The position numbers were made by a program, and so were the translations under genes. The notes under the pieces are model-generated. The model was not told the DNA's origin, made no database searches, and saw only the letters and a program-made list of their open reading frames with translations. Of a DNA stretch of 64,000 nucleotides, positions 21,240-32,104 are shown piece by piece (within the stretch, counting starts at the first letter, position 1; each line of letters starts with the position of its first letter). Source of the stretch: Ailurus styani (lineage: Eukaryota; Chordata; Mammalia; Carnivora; Ailuridae); contig LNAC01000108.1 of NCBI GenBank assembly GCA_002007465.1, positions 1,927,360 through 1,991,359 on the forward strand, written 5' to 3'.

Positions 21240-21820
21240 AATTTAAGTTGGCCCCTGACAGCTTTCACCAATAGCTAAAGTGATGTGCTGTCACTTCCAA
21301 GGCCAAAGCTAAAGAGATCTGCCACTCGCACTTTTCTCGCTCTGCACAGCCTCTCAGAAGCCAGGTGCAGTGGGACAAGCCCGACTGTCCCGAGACCATG
21401 TTGTGAGGAAACCCAAGTCAGGCATGCGGAATGGTGTTGGGGGCACCGGACGGGTGAGTGACACCGGGGGCTTTCCAGCTGAACCCAGGCAGAGCAGAAA
21501 AACCACCCAGCTGAATCCTGTCTGTGTCCCCCTCCCACAGAATCACAGAAATAATAAACTTGCTGTTTTTTATTATTATTATTTATTTATTTGACACACA
21601 GAGATCACAAGTAGGCAGAGAGGCAGGCAGAGGGAGACGGGGAAGCAGGCTCCCCGCTCATCAGAGAGCCCGATGTGGGGCTCGATCCCAGGACCCCAAG
21701 ATCACGATCTGAGCCGAAGGCAGAGGCTCAACCCACTGAGCCACCCAGGTGCCCCAGACTGTTGCTGTTTTAAGCTGTTACGTTTCGGGGTGGTTTGTTA
21801 TGTAGCAAAACCGAAATGGT
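21240..21820 (+). mobile_element. LTR-type repeat split by a SINE
   Basis: TTGGCCCCTGACAGCTTTCA, GTGATGTGCTGTCACTTCCA, ACCATGTTGTGAGGAAACCC and, after the SINE, TTTTAAGCTGTTACGTTTCG and GTGGTTTGTTATGTAGCAA. This fits the 3' end of an old ERV-L/MaLR-type LTR, class recalled from memory. The SINE at 21566-21756 interrupts it near its polyadenylation region (AATAATAAACTTGCTGTTT). Confidence 0.5.
21568..21756 (-). mobile_element. Can-SINE, young mustelid-type
   Basis: ATCACAAGTAGGCAGAGAGG body and GAGCCACCCAGGTGCCCC head complement. The flanks TTGCTGTTTT (21560) and TTGCTGTTTT (21762) are direct repeats. Part of the GA-rich linker next to the tail is missing. Confidence 0.93.
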
Positions 21821-21825
21821 CGCCA

Positions 21826-22312
21826 AGTGCATTAATTTCTTAGGGCTCTTGTTACAAGGGACCCCAAATGTGGTGCCTCAAAACGACAGAAATTTATTCT
21901 TTCATGGTTCTGGAGGCCAAAAGTCCAAAATCAAGGTGTCAGCCTGGTGGGTTCCCTCTGGAAGCTCTGAGGGAGCATCTGTGCCCCCAACTTGTCCCTG
22001 GAGGTTGCCGGCCACACCCGGTGCTCCTTGGCTCTGGCTCGAGTAGGTCCCAACACCACCCCCTCTCTGCAGGCTGTCTTCTCTCTGTTTCTCTGTTTTC
22101 CCTTTTCTGCTTCATCTAAGGGTACTTGTCATTGGGTTTAGGGCCCACCTCATCCAAGATAATCTCTTCTTGAGATCCTTACCTTCTTTAGGTCATTAAG
22201 ACACGTATTTGCAAAACTGCAAAGACCCTTATTTCAAGTAAGATCACAGTCCTAGGGTCAAGGTGGACAGATCATTGGAGGCTACAAATTCAACCCCCTA
22301 CGCTGGAAATCA
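21826..22312. mobile_element. Ancient interspersed repeat, probably LTR-related
   Basis: GACAGAAATTTATTCTTTCA, TGGTTCTGGAGGCCAAAAGT and CCAAAATCAAGGTGTCAGC, then a late GGCTACAAATTCAACCCCCT, follow a common mammalian repeat whose family name I cannot fix from memory. Confidence 0.5.
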
Positions 22313-23528
22313 TGGCGCACTGGGACGTGCGTGGGGCTTGTGCTGGCGGCCTCACTTGGGACGTGGCGATTGTAGCCAACAGAGATGCTCAGCCCACTGC
22401 TGACCTGCACTGTGGTTTGTGGGGTCTTTTCTCTTTCCCCCAGAGAGAGAGAAAGTCTTCTCTGGCCATCTCCACGCCGTGGCCCCGTGTGCTGACCTAC
22501 ACGTGGGGCACGTTATCAGACCGATAGTCACTAAAGGTGGCTCTCCCCCCCACCTCTCCTTGGTGTTCCCATAGGAGAGCATGAGGTTTTGTTTGGAGAG
22601 CTCCGTGCAATCCATATTCCTGGAGACTGTAGTCCTTCCCCGATGGCTGGGGTGTTCCAAGACAGCAAATGGGGGGCGTGGGGTAAGATAAAATCACTAC
22701 TTCTCTGAGTCCTCCCCGTCCAGCTCTTTGAAATCTGCCCCGGAGTCTGCTAGGGCTTTGCAGGATTAACCTTTCTCTCTTTTCTGGCTCTCACGGGGCT
22801 CTGGGGAAGCATCTATGACTGCGTATTTTATTCTCTGCTCTTCTCCCGTCAACTCCGAAGTCCTGCCTGGGCTCTGAGCTGGGAGGTGACCGCTGGCTTG
22901 CTTCAGTTGGGAATTGTTTGCTGAGTTCTGCTATCTAGATGTTGGGAGGGACCCTTCCCAGCCAGACGGCAGAAGTGGCTGTTTCAGCGGACCAACTCAC
23001 TACCTCGAAAGCTTCTACAGCTGAGCCCGTTCTGCAGGGCTCCCCCCACCGGGTCTGGTGTACAGCCTTGACTGTACCCTTGTTTGGATTCGGTTTGTCC
23101 TGGTTGGCGGCCTCCAGGGCTGTCAGCCCTGCCTCTGGGTCCCTATTGCACCCCAAGCTCTCCTCTCCCGAAGTCCCCGCATACTCTGGGTCAGTGTAAA
23201 GTCTGGGTGTGGGCGAGGCGGCAGAGGTGCCAGGAGCTAAGCGATGCCGATGGAGCAGAGGACTGTGAGCCCCTGGCCACGTTTGTTCTGCCCTGTCTGC
23301 CTACCCATAGATCAGTTACAGCACAGCTACAAGCCAAGCTTCTACGCTGCTGACCGTGGAGAACGGCCACGCCAGCCCAGAGCACCCACGACTGCTTTGT
23401 CTCCTTCTCCCTGTTCATGGCCCTCCCTCCGCAGGCGAGTTCCTTTCCGGGGCATCCTGTTGGGTGACCAGCAGCAGCCCAGAGCAGTTCCCCAGCGAAT
23501 GGACCTGCCGCCCGGGGGGCAGGGAGAT
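22313..23528. other. 1.2 kb without supported genes
   Basis: Mixed composition. Several 60-100 residue frames overlap on opposite strands; none shows a domain or splice context. Confidence 0.4.
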
Positions 23529-23540
23529 TCGGTTCTCTAA

Positions 23541-23741
23541 TTTTTTTTTTTAAAGATTTTATTTATTTATTTCACAGAGGGAGAGAGATCACAAGGAGGC
23601 AGAGAGGCAGGCAGACAGAGAGAGGGGGAAGCAGGCTCCCCACCGAGCAGGGACCCCGATGCGGGCCTCGATCCCAGGACCCTGAGATCATGACCTGAGC
23701 CGAAAGCAGAGGCTTTAACCCACTGAGCCACCCAGGCGCCC
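23541..23741 (-). mobile_element. Can-SINE, young mustelid-type
   Basis: Head complement GCCACCCAGGCGCCC, body ATCACAAGGAGGCAGAGAGG. The flank TCGGTTCTCTAATTTTTT is repeated at 23529 and 23742, giving a long, nearly perfect target-site duplication. Confidence 0.95.
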
Positions 23742-23789
23742 TCGGTTCTCTAATTTTTTAAGAAAACTGCCTTTCAAGAGGAAGTCTAG

Positions 23790-24002
23790 GGCAATGATAA
23801 AAGCCCAGACTCCCACTAGACATCCTGTTTGAATTCTTTCTCTGTCTCTCTCCAGCTGTGTGATTTCAGGCCAGCCAACCTCTCTGTTCCTCTGTTTCCG
23901 CCTCTGTATCACCAGGAGAATAACAACACCTAGTTCGTAGGACTGGTGGTTTGAACAGTGCCTGGCAGGTAAGTTCTCGATCAACGTCTGTTACTATGCC
24001 TG
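23790..24002 (+). mobile_element. MIR element
   Basis: CCAGCTGTGTGATTTCAGGC, CAACCTCTCTGTTCCTCTGT, AACAGTGCCTGGCAGGTAAG and GTTACTATG. Confidence 0.75.
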
Positions 24003-24339
24003 AAGGCCAGGGCACAGGACTGACTACGTTCCGAACTGTCTCCTTTCACCCTGTTTTCCTTCCTTTTCTCTTCTTCCTGCAGATGTATGGTAATGATGCT
24101 TCTGTACCTTCTCTCTGCTGCCGGCTGGCTGTCCTGGGGTGAAGGGAACCAGGTCCCTCTCCCTGCAGGCTTGAAGACTCCTGACAGGCAGTGGGCCATG
24201 GAGGACTAAGCGACGTGCCCAGGGCTGGCTGAGCACAGAGGCCGACCGAGCACAGAGGCTGGCACCTCAGGGCCACGGAGCTGAGGAACCCAAAGGTGAC
24301 TGTGGACTGCATGGTTTACAGAAAGTTCCGTGTGGTGAG

Positions 24340-24782
24340 TAGATTTTGAGCCTGGCTTGCTTCTTGTTCACTTGCCCCAACCATACTGGCCTTTTTGCTG
24401 GTATGTCCCTGCCTCAGGGCCTTTGCTCATACTTATCCTACTGTCTGAACTTTTGTCCCTTGATAACCACATGGCTCTCTCTTTTACTTCACTTAGATCT
24501 CTGCTCAAGTGTCACTTTGCAGAGGCATCTACTCTGGCTAAAACAGCATTTCCCATCACTGCCTCTCCCTCTCCCTCTCCCCCTGCTTAGTTTTTTTTTT
24601 CCCCCATAGTTTTAGTTTTTTTAATTACTGCCTGAAAAGCTGTTATTTGTTATTGATTTATTTGTTGCTTGTCCCCTTAAGAGAATATAAACTCCTTGAG
24701 GGAAGGGGCTTTGTTTTGTTCACCTCTGCGTCCTAGTGTCTATAAGGGTGTCTGTTGCATGGTTGTTAAGTAAAGGAATGAG
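24340..24782 (+). mobile_element. LINE-2 3' region
   Basis: GGCCTTTGCTCATACTTATC, GATCTCTGCTCAAGTGTCAC, AAACTCCTTGAGGGAAGGGG and TAAGTAAAGGAATGAGC follow LINE-2 order over more than 400 bases. A CCCTCTCCCTCTCCCCC run lies at 24566-24590. Confidence 0.68.
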
Positions 24783-24784
24783 CA

Positions 24785-24965
24785 TTGACTTATTTAAGTG
24801 TCATAATAGCCCTTGGAAATAGCTACTCTTCATTATCCCCATGTAGAGATAAGGAAACAAAGGCACAGAGATGATAAGTAACTTGCTCAAGGTCACAGAA
24901 ATGGTAAGTGGCTTAGCTGGTTTACAAACCTGTGTAGTCTTTCCAGAGAGTCTCACTACTTTTGA
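24785..24965 (-). mobile_element. MIR element
   Basis: Antisense MIR: TTATCCCCATGTAGAGATAA, AAGTAACTTGCTCAAGGTCA and CAGAGAGTCTCACTACTTTT. Confidence 0.75.
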
Positions 24966-25599
24966 CCCCCGGTTTCCTGTTTGCATCTGACCCCCGGGGG
25001 TGGGCTCTGACCTCCTGCTGCTGTCTGCTGACAGGTCAGGGGCTGGCTGAATGGGCTACAGAGAGCAGAATTTCTCTTGGATACCACTCCTGTGCCTCCA
25101 ACAGACTTTGCAGGAAGAATAGCCCCCAGCCTTCCTGGGGTCCACATGGGTCTGGGTGATGAGCCCAGGATAAGCACTGGGGGTGGACTGCCCTGTAGGT
25201 CAGAGGGGACTTGTCACCAGCCCACTGCCTGACTCACTTGCCTGGCCTTCCCTCTTGTCTTCATTATCCTGAGACATAATTCTTTCTCAAGAAGATCCAC
25301 ACCCAGGTCAAGTTACAGGCTTTGATTCAGATTTCTCTTGCCAGAGGAAACCTTCCGTGATGTTGACCACTTCCTACCCATAGAAAACTTGACTAGTGTT
25401 CATGAGCCTCAGGTTTGGACACATGGAAAGACCACACTTTCCACCTCCTATGCGGGTAGACGGGACCGTGGGACAGTTCTAGCCCATGCAGTGACTGGAG
25501 GTGGCATGTGTCCCTACTGAGCTGAGGCATTTAAGAAACTGGGTACTCACTCTTCCACTTCTCTGGGGTAACCTTGGAGGTCCTGTGTTTTATATGGTA
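24966..25599. other. No gene seen
   Basis: Nothing recognisable apart from short frames without support. Confidence 0.35.
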
Positions 25600-25800
25600 G
25601 AGCTACAAGATGGCGGGTTCTCTCTTTGTCACCCTGGGTCCCCGAAGTTCACCAGGCAAGGCAGAGAACCTTGTTCTGTTGGCCCAGGTTGAGCCTGCTG
25701 CATGGCCCGAAGTTAATCTCTGTTGTTTTATGCTGCTGTGATTTGGGGTTAATTTGTTATTCTAGCTTGGCCTAAACTTTTCTGACTAATGCACCATTTC
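25600..25800 (+). mobile_element. LTR-like 3' end
   Basis: TCTCTGTTGTTTTATGCTGC, TTTGGGGTTAATTTGTTATT and TTTCTGACTAATGCA match the 3' end of a common old mammalian LTR-like repeat. It contains AAGATGGCGGG at 25607, a YY1-type core. Confidence 0.45.
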
Positions 25801-26405
25801 GGCCCTATTTTGTGTATCTTCAGTATTAGTGGTTCATAGCTCATTCACTGCCCGTGGGAGCGTGAATTGGCAGTGTTTCTGGAAGACAATTTGGCGGGTT
25901 TTGTCTATGAAAAGCCCTAAATAAATGTATTGTCTCTGACTCAGAAATTTCACTTCTAGGAATTTATCCTACAGAAATAATTGGACAAGTTCAGAAAGTT
26001 GTATGGATAAGGAGGATATTCATCACATAAAATGGTGAGAATTGGATCAGTCTAAATATCCCACAACAGCAAATTGGTTAAATAAATTGTGATCCGGCTC
26101 TACAATAGAATACTAGCTGCTGCCCGTGGCACAGATTTATTGGCATAGAAAGAGAGCCACAGTCTATCAGAGTGCAGTGTATGCATAATGCGAGCCCGTC
26201 TTTGTTAAAAAAAATTATATATACATATATATGTGCATGAAGAAAGGCTACACGACAGTCAGCGAAAACTTAATGGAAATTTCTGGGTGTAGGAATCCCA
26301 GGTGGTTTTATCTTTATTGTTTTTATTTTGCCTCTCTCTATTTAAATTTTTTTCCTCAGTGCTTTTGTACCATGGGTACAATTAAAAATTAAAGGGGAAG
26401 AAGAA
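25801..26405 (+). mobile_element. Old LINE-1 3' region
   Basis: GACTCAGAAATTTCACTTCT, AGGAATTTATCCTACAGAAA, CTAAATATCCCACAACAGC, TGGTTAAATAAATTGTGATC and AATAGAATACTAGC are the classical sense-strand 3' UTR phrases of old mammalian LINE-1. A TATATACATATATATG run lies at 26216-26234. Confidence 0.75.
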
Positions 26406-26580
26406 AAATGGCTGTGTGTTCTTGGACCCGTTAACCCCAAAGAGTCGTGCTTTCCTTATCTGTGAAACAGGCATGCCAGTACCCGCTTCGCTGGGTTTGG
26501 GGAAGAGTCCGTGAGATCACGTGTTATGAAGCACCCGGCACGGGCAAGGCCCTCGAAATCCGTGGCTATTGCTCTCAGTT
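26405..26580 (+). mobile_element. MIR element
   Basis: GCTGTGTGTTCTTGGACCCG, TTATCTGTGAAACAGGCATG and GAAGCACCCGGCACGGGCAA. Confidence 0.7.
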
Positions 26581-26709
26581 ATCAGTGAACTAAGGAACCT
26601 TAGAGGTTGGTTGGTTTATTAATTAATCCATCTCCCTATTAATTCAGTAAACACGGCCTGGAGCCTACTACTGTGTGCTTGGTTGCATGCTGGATAAAAC
26701 AATAGGCAT

Positions 26710-26940
26710 AATAAGAATAGCAGATATTTCCATGGCCCTTAGTGGTGCTAGGCACTACTGTAAGCCCTTGGAATTTATTCACTGTTTTGATCTACCCCTG
26801 GACTCTATGAGGGGATGCCATTCTTAGCCCTGTTCTATAGGTTCTGAAACGAGGCACAGAAAGGTCAAGGCACCTGCCTAAATCACAGGCCTGGGGGGAG
26901 GCAGAGCCAGGCTCCAGAGTCCTCGCTCAGCCTCTAGATG
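26710..26940 (-). mobile_element. MIR element
   Basis: Antisense MIR: GTGCTAGGCACTACTGTAAG, CTGAAACGAGGCACAGAAAG and GGCTCCAGAGTCCTCGCTCA. Confidence 0.72.
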
Positions 26941-27264
26941 ACCACACACCTCATGGGGATGGGGGGAGTCTGCTTCTCCCTCCGGGTTCCACCCTGCTCC
27001 CAAACTGGGAGCAGCGGGGGTGAGGTGGGAGGGGCCCATTGGGCAGGGGGAGCAGCTGAGTTGGAGATCTCAGGGCTAAACCAGATGTAAGAGGGTGATG
27101 GGTAGGATTAGGGGATTTCTATTATTCTGAAGCCGCTGGCTGAGCTGAGGGACGGAAGGAGCTGCTCCCTGGCTCTCTGAACCCAGGCTCCCAGGAAGCT
27201 CAGACTGAGGGGGGGACACCTGTCTCCTGGTAAGCTGGGTGGAAGCCAGTAGTGGTCCACACGC

Positions 27265-27475
27265 ACTGTGCTCACCATGGGCCGGGGACTGGGTGAAGCA
27301 CGTTCCTGCAGGATCTCATTCAATCCTCACATCAACTCGGAAGTAGGTGCTACTTTATAGAATGTGCAGCCAAAACTCAGCGAGGTGGGGTGACTTGCCC
27401 AGGGTCTCACAGCTAGTAAGTGGGCAGCCGAGATTCACACTAGAGTCCTAAATGACAGTCTTAACCACTTTTCTC
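27265..27475 (-). mobile_element. MIR element
   Basis: Antisense MIR: TCTCATTCAATCCTCACATC, GTGACTTGCCCAGGGTCTCA, CAGCTAGTAAGTGGGCAGCC and GTCTTAACCACTTTTC. Confidence 0.8.
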
Positions 27476-27569
27476 AATATGCCCTCACGTGGGCCTCCCA
27501 TGTCTCCCCGCCACTCTCTGGGAGGGTCCTGGGGACACAGGGGAGCTGGGAGACTTCCCCTATCAGGCA

Positions 27570-27685
27570 CACCCCATTTTACAGGTGAGGAAATGGAAGC
27601 AGGTGGGACTTGTCCAGGGTCCTGCAGTGAGAATGGAGCAGATGCCAGGGCCCAGGCCTCTTGGCTCTGAAGCCAGAGTTCTTTT
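27570..27685 (-). mobile_element. MIR core fragment
   Basis: CCCCATTTTACAGGTGAGGA, ACTTGTCCAGGGTCCTGCAG and GAAGCCAGAGTTCTTTT in antisense order. Close to the previous MIR and in the same orientation. Confidence 0.68.
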
Positions 27686-27689
27686 CTCT

Positions 27690-28424
27690 GCACTAGCTGC
27701 CCCCTTGGGGGTCCCATTGCCCCTGGAATTTTGCAAAGCAGGACCTACAATTCTACTATGGAGGGGATGCGAGCTGAGGGTGCTTGTGGGTTGGGCTGGG
27801 AGACAGTGACCCCTAAGCAGTTACTGGGGGGGGGGGCTGGGGGAGTGTCCCAGATTCCTCTGGGGCAGGAGAACATTTAATATTCCTAGAGATTCTCAAA
27901 GTTTCAGCCATGAATGTGGCCAAACCCCATTCCCCCACGCAGTCAGCCCTTGCCTCCCACCAGTCTGGTGAAACGGCTCTTGCTAAGGTCCCAGTGAGCC
28001 CCACATTGCCGATTCATCCGTCACTTCTCACGCCTCTGTGGAGCCGATTCATCCGTCACTTCTCACGCCTCTGTGGACCATTCTCTCTTCCCTGAGAGAA
28101 ACAGTCTCTGTGCTCAGCTTCTGCCCTTGGGCAGTGCAGACCCAGGCTCTCCTTCTGCCTCCCTGGCCACCCTTCTCCATCTCCTCTGCTGGGTCCTGCT
28201 CTTCCCAACCTCTGACCATTAGGAAGACTCACATCTGACTCTTCTCTTTTGGGAGTTGGGGTACGTGTTTTTCGGGGTGCAGGGGGCTGGACCAAGTGAC
28301 AGGTCATCCTTATGGATACTCATTCACCAACCAAACAAAAATGAATACCATCTTAATGAGAACACCTGGACAGCCACTGGCCTCAACCTCCAGGAGTCGT
28401 TCTCTCCCATGATGTTAGGCTGCT
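27690..28424. other. No gene seen; contains a short tandem duplication
   Basis: GC-rich, with poly-G at 27827-27836. The only structured part is the 35-base duplication annotated separately. Confidence 0.4.
28008..28077. repeat. Perfect 2 x 35-bp tandem duplication
   Basis: The block beginning GCCGATTCATCCGTCACTTC occurs at 28008-28042 and again at 28043-28077 without a mismatch. Confidence 0.92.
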
Positions 28425-28672
28425 GGTGACTTTGAATAGGGAGGAGGTAGCCATGCCCCAAGAAATGCAGGAAGTCTTTAGAAGCCAGAGAAGGCAGGGA
28501 AACATTTTCCTCCCCAAGACTCCAGGAGAAATGCAATCCTGCTGTCACCTTGATTTTAGCCTCGTGAAGCCCCTTTGGACTTCTAACCTCCAAGATTGTG
28601 AGAGAGTTAAGTGTGTATTGTAGTAAGCCACTAAGATTGTAGTAATTTGCTACAGCAACCATAGGATATTAA
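28425..28672 (+). mobile_element. MLT1/MaLR-type LTR, 3' portion
   Basis: CACCTTGATTTTAGCCTCGT, GGACTTCTAACCTCCAAGAT, TAGTAAGCCACTAAGATTGT and TTTGCTACAGCAACCATAGG follow the 3' part of MaLR LTRs. It abuts the antisense LINE-1 that follows. Confidence 0.6.
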
Positions 28673-29515
28673 AAATTTGTGCTGATATGACGGATTACAT
28701 GGGTTTGTTTTTGAATGTTAAACCAACTTTGTATTCCCGGGATAACCCTCACTTGGTCATTATATATAATCCATTTGATATATTGTCAGATTCAAGTTGT
28801 TACAATTTTGTTTAGCATTTTACTTCTGCGTTCACGAGGGATAGTGGTTTGTAGTTTTCTTATAATGTCTTTGGCTTTGTTATCAGAGTAATGCTGGCCT
28901 CCGAGAATGGGCTGGAAAGTATTCTTTCCTCTTTAATTTTCTGGAAGAGTTTTTGCCGAATTGGCATTATTATGGCTTCCTTAAATGTTTGCTAGATTTC
29001 TCCACTGAAATCATCCGGTCCTGCAGTTTTTTTGTTGGAAGGATTTTAGTTACAAATTCAATTTATTTAATAGATACTGGATTATTCAGATTATTTAATA
29101 GATACTAGATTATTCTCCTTTTTGAGTGAACTTTGATAGTTTATGTCTCAAGGAATTTGTCCATTTCCTCTAAGTTGTCAAATTTATTTGCCGGAAGCTA
29201 TTTGTAATATTCCCTTATTCCTTTTAATATGTGTGGGATCTGTAGGGGTGTGTGGAATCTGTAGGGATGTCTTTTCTCCTGATACCCATAATCTATATTT
29301 TTTCTTTTTTGCTTACTGGTCTATCCAGAGGTTTATCAATTTTATTGATTTCTTCAAAGAATCACATTTTGGCTTCAGGGATTTTCTCTTTTATTTTTCC
29401 GTTTTCTATTTCATTGATTTCTGCTCTAATTTCTATTATTTCCTTTCTTCTGTTTACTTTGGGCTTAATTTGCTTTTCCCACCCCAGTTTTCTTTGCCTC
29501 TTCTTTTTCAAATTG
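28673..29515 (-). mobile_element. LINE-1 ORF2, reverse-transcriptase region, antisense
   Basis: On the plus strand: CTTTGTATTCCCGGGATAAC, CACTTGGTCATTATATATAA, TGGCCTCCGAGAATGGGCTG and GAAATCATCCGGTCCTGCAG, the antisense text of LINE-1 ORF2. It carries frame breaks and substitutions and is not coding-competent. It is the 3' end of a block that runs to about 32050 in the same orientation, so the element's 5' side is to the right. Confidence 0.82.
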
Positions 29516-29870
29516 AGTTAGAATTGATGTGTAACATTATGTTAGTTTCAGGTATACAACATAATGATTCAATGTCTGTATATGTTGTCAAATGATCACC
29601 ACAATGAGTCTAGTTAACCACAATTACCATAAATAGTTGTATATTTTTTCTTGTGATGAGCACTTTTAAGATTTACTCTTAATAACTTCCAAGTATGCAA
29701 TACAGTATTATTAACTATTATTATCCCTAACCACGCTGCACATTACGTCTCCAGGACTTATTTATTATATAGCTACATGTTTGTATTTTTTGACCCCTAC
29801 CACCCTATCCCCAGTTTCTTAAGGTGGAAGTTGAAGTCAATGATTTGAGACCTTTCTTCTTTTTTAATAT
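29516..29870. mobile_element. Second LINE-1 fragment nested in the LINE-1 block
   Basis: GTTAGTTTCAGGTATACAAC, ATAATGATTCAATGTCTGTA, AATGATCACCACAATGAGTC and TTCTTGTGATGAGCACTTTT are phrases of a different, also common, LINE-1 segment. It interrupts the antisense ORF2 text, which resumes near 29870. Confidence 0.6.
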
Positions 29871-30024
29871 TGTTGTTTAGTGCTATATATTCCCTCCTAG
29901 GTACTGTCATAGTAGCATACCATGAATTTTGTGTTTTTATTTTGTGTTGTATTTTCATTTTCACTCAGTTCAAAATGCTGATCAAAATCTGTTTTGATTT
30001 CTTCTTTGACTCATGGGTTATTTA

Positions 30025-30190
30025 AAAAAAAATTCATTTATTTTCCAGAGAGAGAGAGCACAAGCAGGGGAAGCAGCAAGTAGAGGGAGAAGCAGGCTTC
30101 CCGCTGAGCAGGGAGCCTGATGCAGGACTAGATCCCAGGGTCCTGGGTCGAAGGCAGACACATAAGTGACTAAGCCACCCAGGTGTCCCT
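30025..30190 (-). mobile_element. Can-SINE, older subtype, in LINE-1
   Basis: AATTCATTTATTTTCC tail, GAGCACAAGCAGGGGAAGCA body and GCCACCCAGGTGTCCC head complement. The flanks GACTCATGGGTTATTTA and GACCCATGGGATATTA (30008 and 30191) are a diverged target-site duplication. Confidence 0.88.
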
Positions 30191-30808
30191 GACCCATGGG
30201 ATATTAAAAGTATGTTTTTAGTTTCCAAGTATTGGTGATTTTCCTCATAACTTTCTGTTAAAGATTTCTAATTTAGTTCTATTATGGTCAGAGAACATTC
30301 TTTGTATGACTTGAATCTTTTAAAATTTATTCAGACTTGATATATGGCTCTATCTTTTAAAATATTCAACGAACAGTTAAAAATTATATATATTCTCATG
30401 TTGTTGAAGAGAGTGTTCTATAAATGTCCACTAGGTCAAGTTGTTTCAGAGTGTTGTTCAAATCTTCTGTATCATAAGTGATTTTCTGTGTACTTGTTCT
30501 GTTAATCATTGAGAGCAGAGTATGGAAGTCTTCAACCATAACTGTGGATTTGTCTACTTATTCTTGCAGTTCTGTTTGTGCATCTTGTATTCTGAAGCTC
30601 TGTTCTTTAATGTCCACCATTTTGGATTATTATCCCATCTGTATTAATTGATCTCTTTATCATTATGAAATGATTTGCTTTATCCCTAGTGATAGTTTTT
30701 GAACTGACATCTACTTTGTCTGATATTAATATAGTTGCTCTAGCTTTCTTTTGTTTAGTGTTAGCATGGCATAACTTTTGTACGTCCTTTTAACCTATAC
30801 GTGTTTTT

Positions 30809-31018
30809 GTTTTTATTTACTTATTTAAATATTTATTTATTTATTTATTTGACAGAGAGAGACACAGCAAGAGAGGGAACAGAAGCAGGGGGAGTGGGAG
30901 AGGGAGAAGCAGGTGTCCTGCTGAGCAGGGAGCCCAATGTGGGGCTGGATCCCAGGACTCCAGGATCATGACCTGAGTGGAAGGCAGATGCTTAACGACT
31001 AAGCCACCCAGGTGCCCC
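30809..31018 (-). mobile_element. Can-SINE, older subtype, in LINE-1
   Basis: GGGGGAGTGGGAGAGGGAGA body and GCCACCCAGGTGCCCC head complement. The flanks ATACGTGTTTTT (30797) and ATATGTGTTTTT (31019) are a duplication with one mismatch. Confidence 0.9.
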
Positions 31019-31247
31019 ATATGTGTTTTTATATTGAATGTGTCTTTTTTGGGACACAGAGTTGGTTCTTGCTTTTTTATCCAACCTGACAATCTCTGTC
31101 TTTTAATTGGGATATTTGGATCATTTATGTTTAATGTGATTATTGATATGGTTAGGCTTAAGCCTATCGTCTTGTTACTTGTTCTATGTTTGTCCCAGCT
31201 CGTCTTTGTTTCCTGCCTCATATTGTTTGGTCTTCTTTTGGATTGGA

Positions 31248-31311
31248 GATATATATATATATAATATATATATAATATATATATATTATATATATATTAT
31301 ATATATATATT
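31248..31311. repeat. (TA)n / TATAATA microsatellite
   Basis: Sixty-four bases of only A and T, with alternating TA and periodic AATA/TTAT interruptions that make it nearly self-complementary. Confidence 0.95.
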
Positions 31312-31387
31312 AGATTCCAGTTTAACTCTGTTGTTGGTTTGTTAGCTATAACTTTTAGTTTTATTTTAGTCATTATTTTAGGATTTA

Positions 31388-31582
31388 TTTTTTTACTTTA
31401 AAGATTATATTTATTTGGCAGAGAGAAAGAGAGCACAAGTAGGCAGAGTGGTAGACACAGGGAGAGGGAGAAGTAGGCTTCTGCTGCACAGAGAGCCTGA
31501 GGTGGGGTTCCATCCCAGGACCCTGGGATAATGACCTGAGCCAAAGGCAGACACTTAACCAACTGAGCCACACAGGCTCCCC
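31388..31582 (-). mobile_element. Can-SINE, diverged, in LINE-1
   Basis: GAGCACAAGTAGGCAGAGTG body and GAGCCACACAGGCTCCCC head complement. The flanks CATTATTTTAGGATTTA (31371) and CATTTTCGGATTTA (31583) are an imperfect duplication. Confidence 0.87.
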
Positions 31583-32104
31583 CATTTTCGGATTTATACT
31601 ACATATCTTTAACTTACAATAGTCTACAAATGGTATCGTATTGCTTCAGGTATAGTATAAGACTTTTATAATACCATGCTTCCATTCCCCACCTCCCAGC
31701 TATAGTTCTATTATTGTCATACATTTTACTTATGCATGTTATAAACCTCACAATATACATTGTTGTTTTTGTTTAAGTAGTTAATTATTTTTAAAAAGTG
31801 GTTTAAATAATAAGAAAACAAATATATTTACCTGTGTAGTTATCATTTCTGGTGTTTTTCGTTCTTTGAATCCATATATCTATCTGGTGTCATTTTTCTT
31901 CTGACTGAAGGGCTTTCTTTAACATCTATTATAGTGAAGTCTGTTGTTGATGAATTCTTCGAGCTTTTGGATGTCTGAAATAGTCTTTATTTGGAAAGGT
32001 ATTTTTGCTGGGTTTGGAGTTACAGATTAAATGCTGTTACTGAACATATGCTAAGGATGCCCCTGCATTATAGAGTACTTTCTCTTTCTGTGGCTTGGAA
32101 AGCT

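Larger units (their letters stand above)
29871..32050 (-). mobile_element. LINE-1 antisense, ORF2 endonuclease side and upstream
   Basis: Continues the antisense ORF2 text: TATGGTCAGAGAACATTCTT, ATAAATGTCCACTAGGTCAA, TCCATCCCATCTG-like phrases, TTTAATTGGGATATTTGGAT, then ACTGAAGGGCTTTCTTTAAC and GGTATTTTTGCTGGGTTTGG near 31900-32020. Three SINEs (30025, 30809, 31388) and a TA tract lie within it. Many stops and indels; a fossil. Confidence 0.8.

Noticed and set aside
28673..32050. Possible functional reverse transcriptase in the LINE-1 block
   Set aside because: The antisense ORF2 text is broken by stops, indels, a nested LINE-1 fragment and three SINEs; no frame longer than about 150 residues survives.
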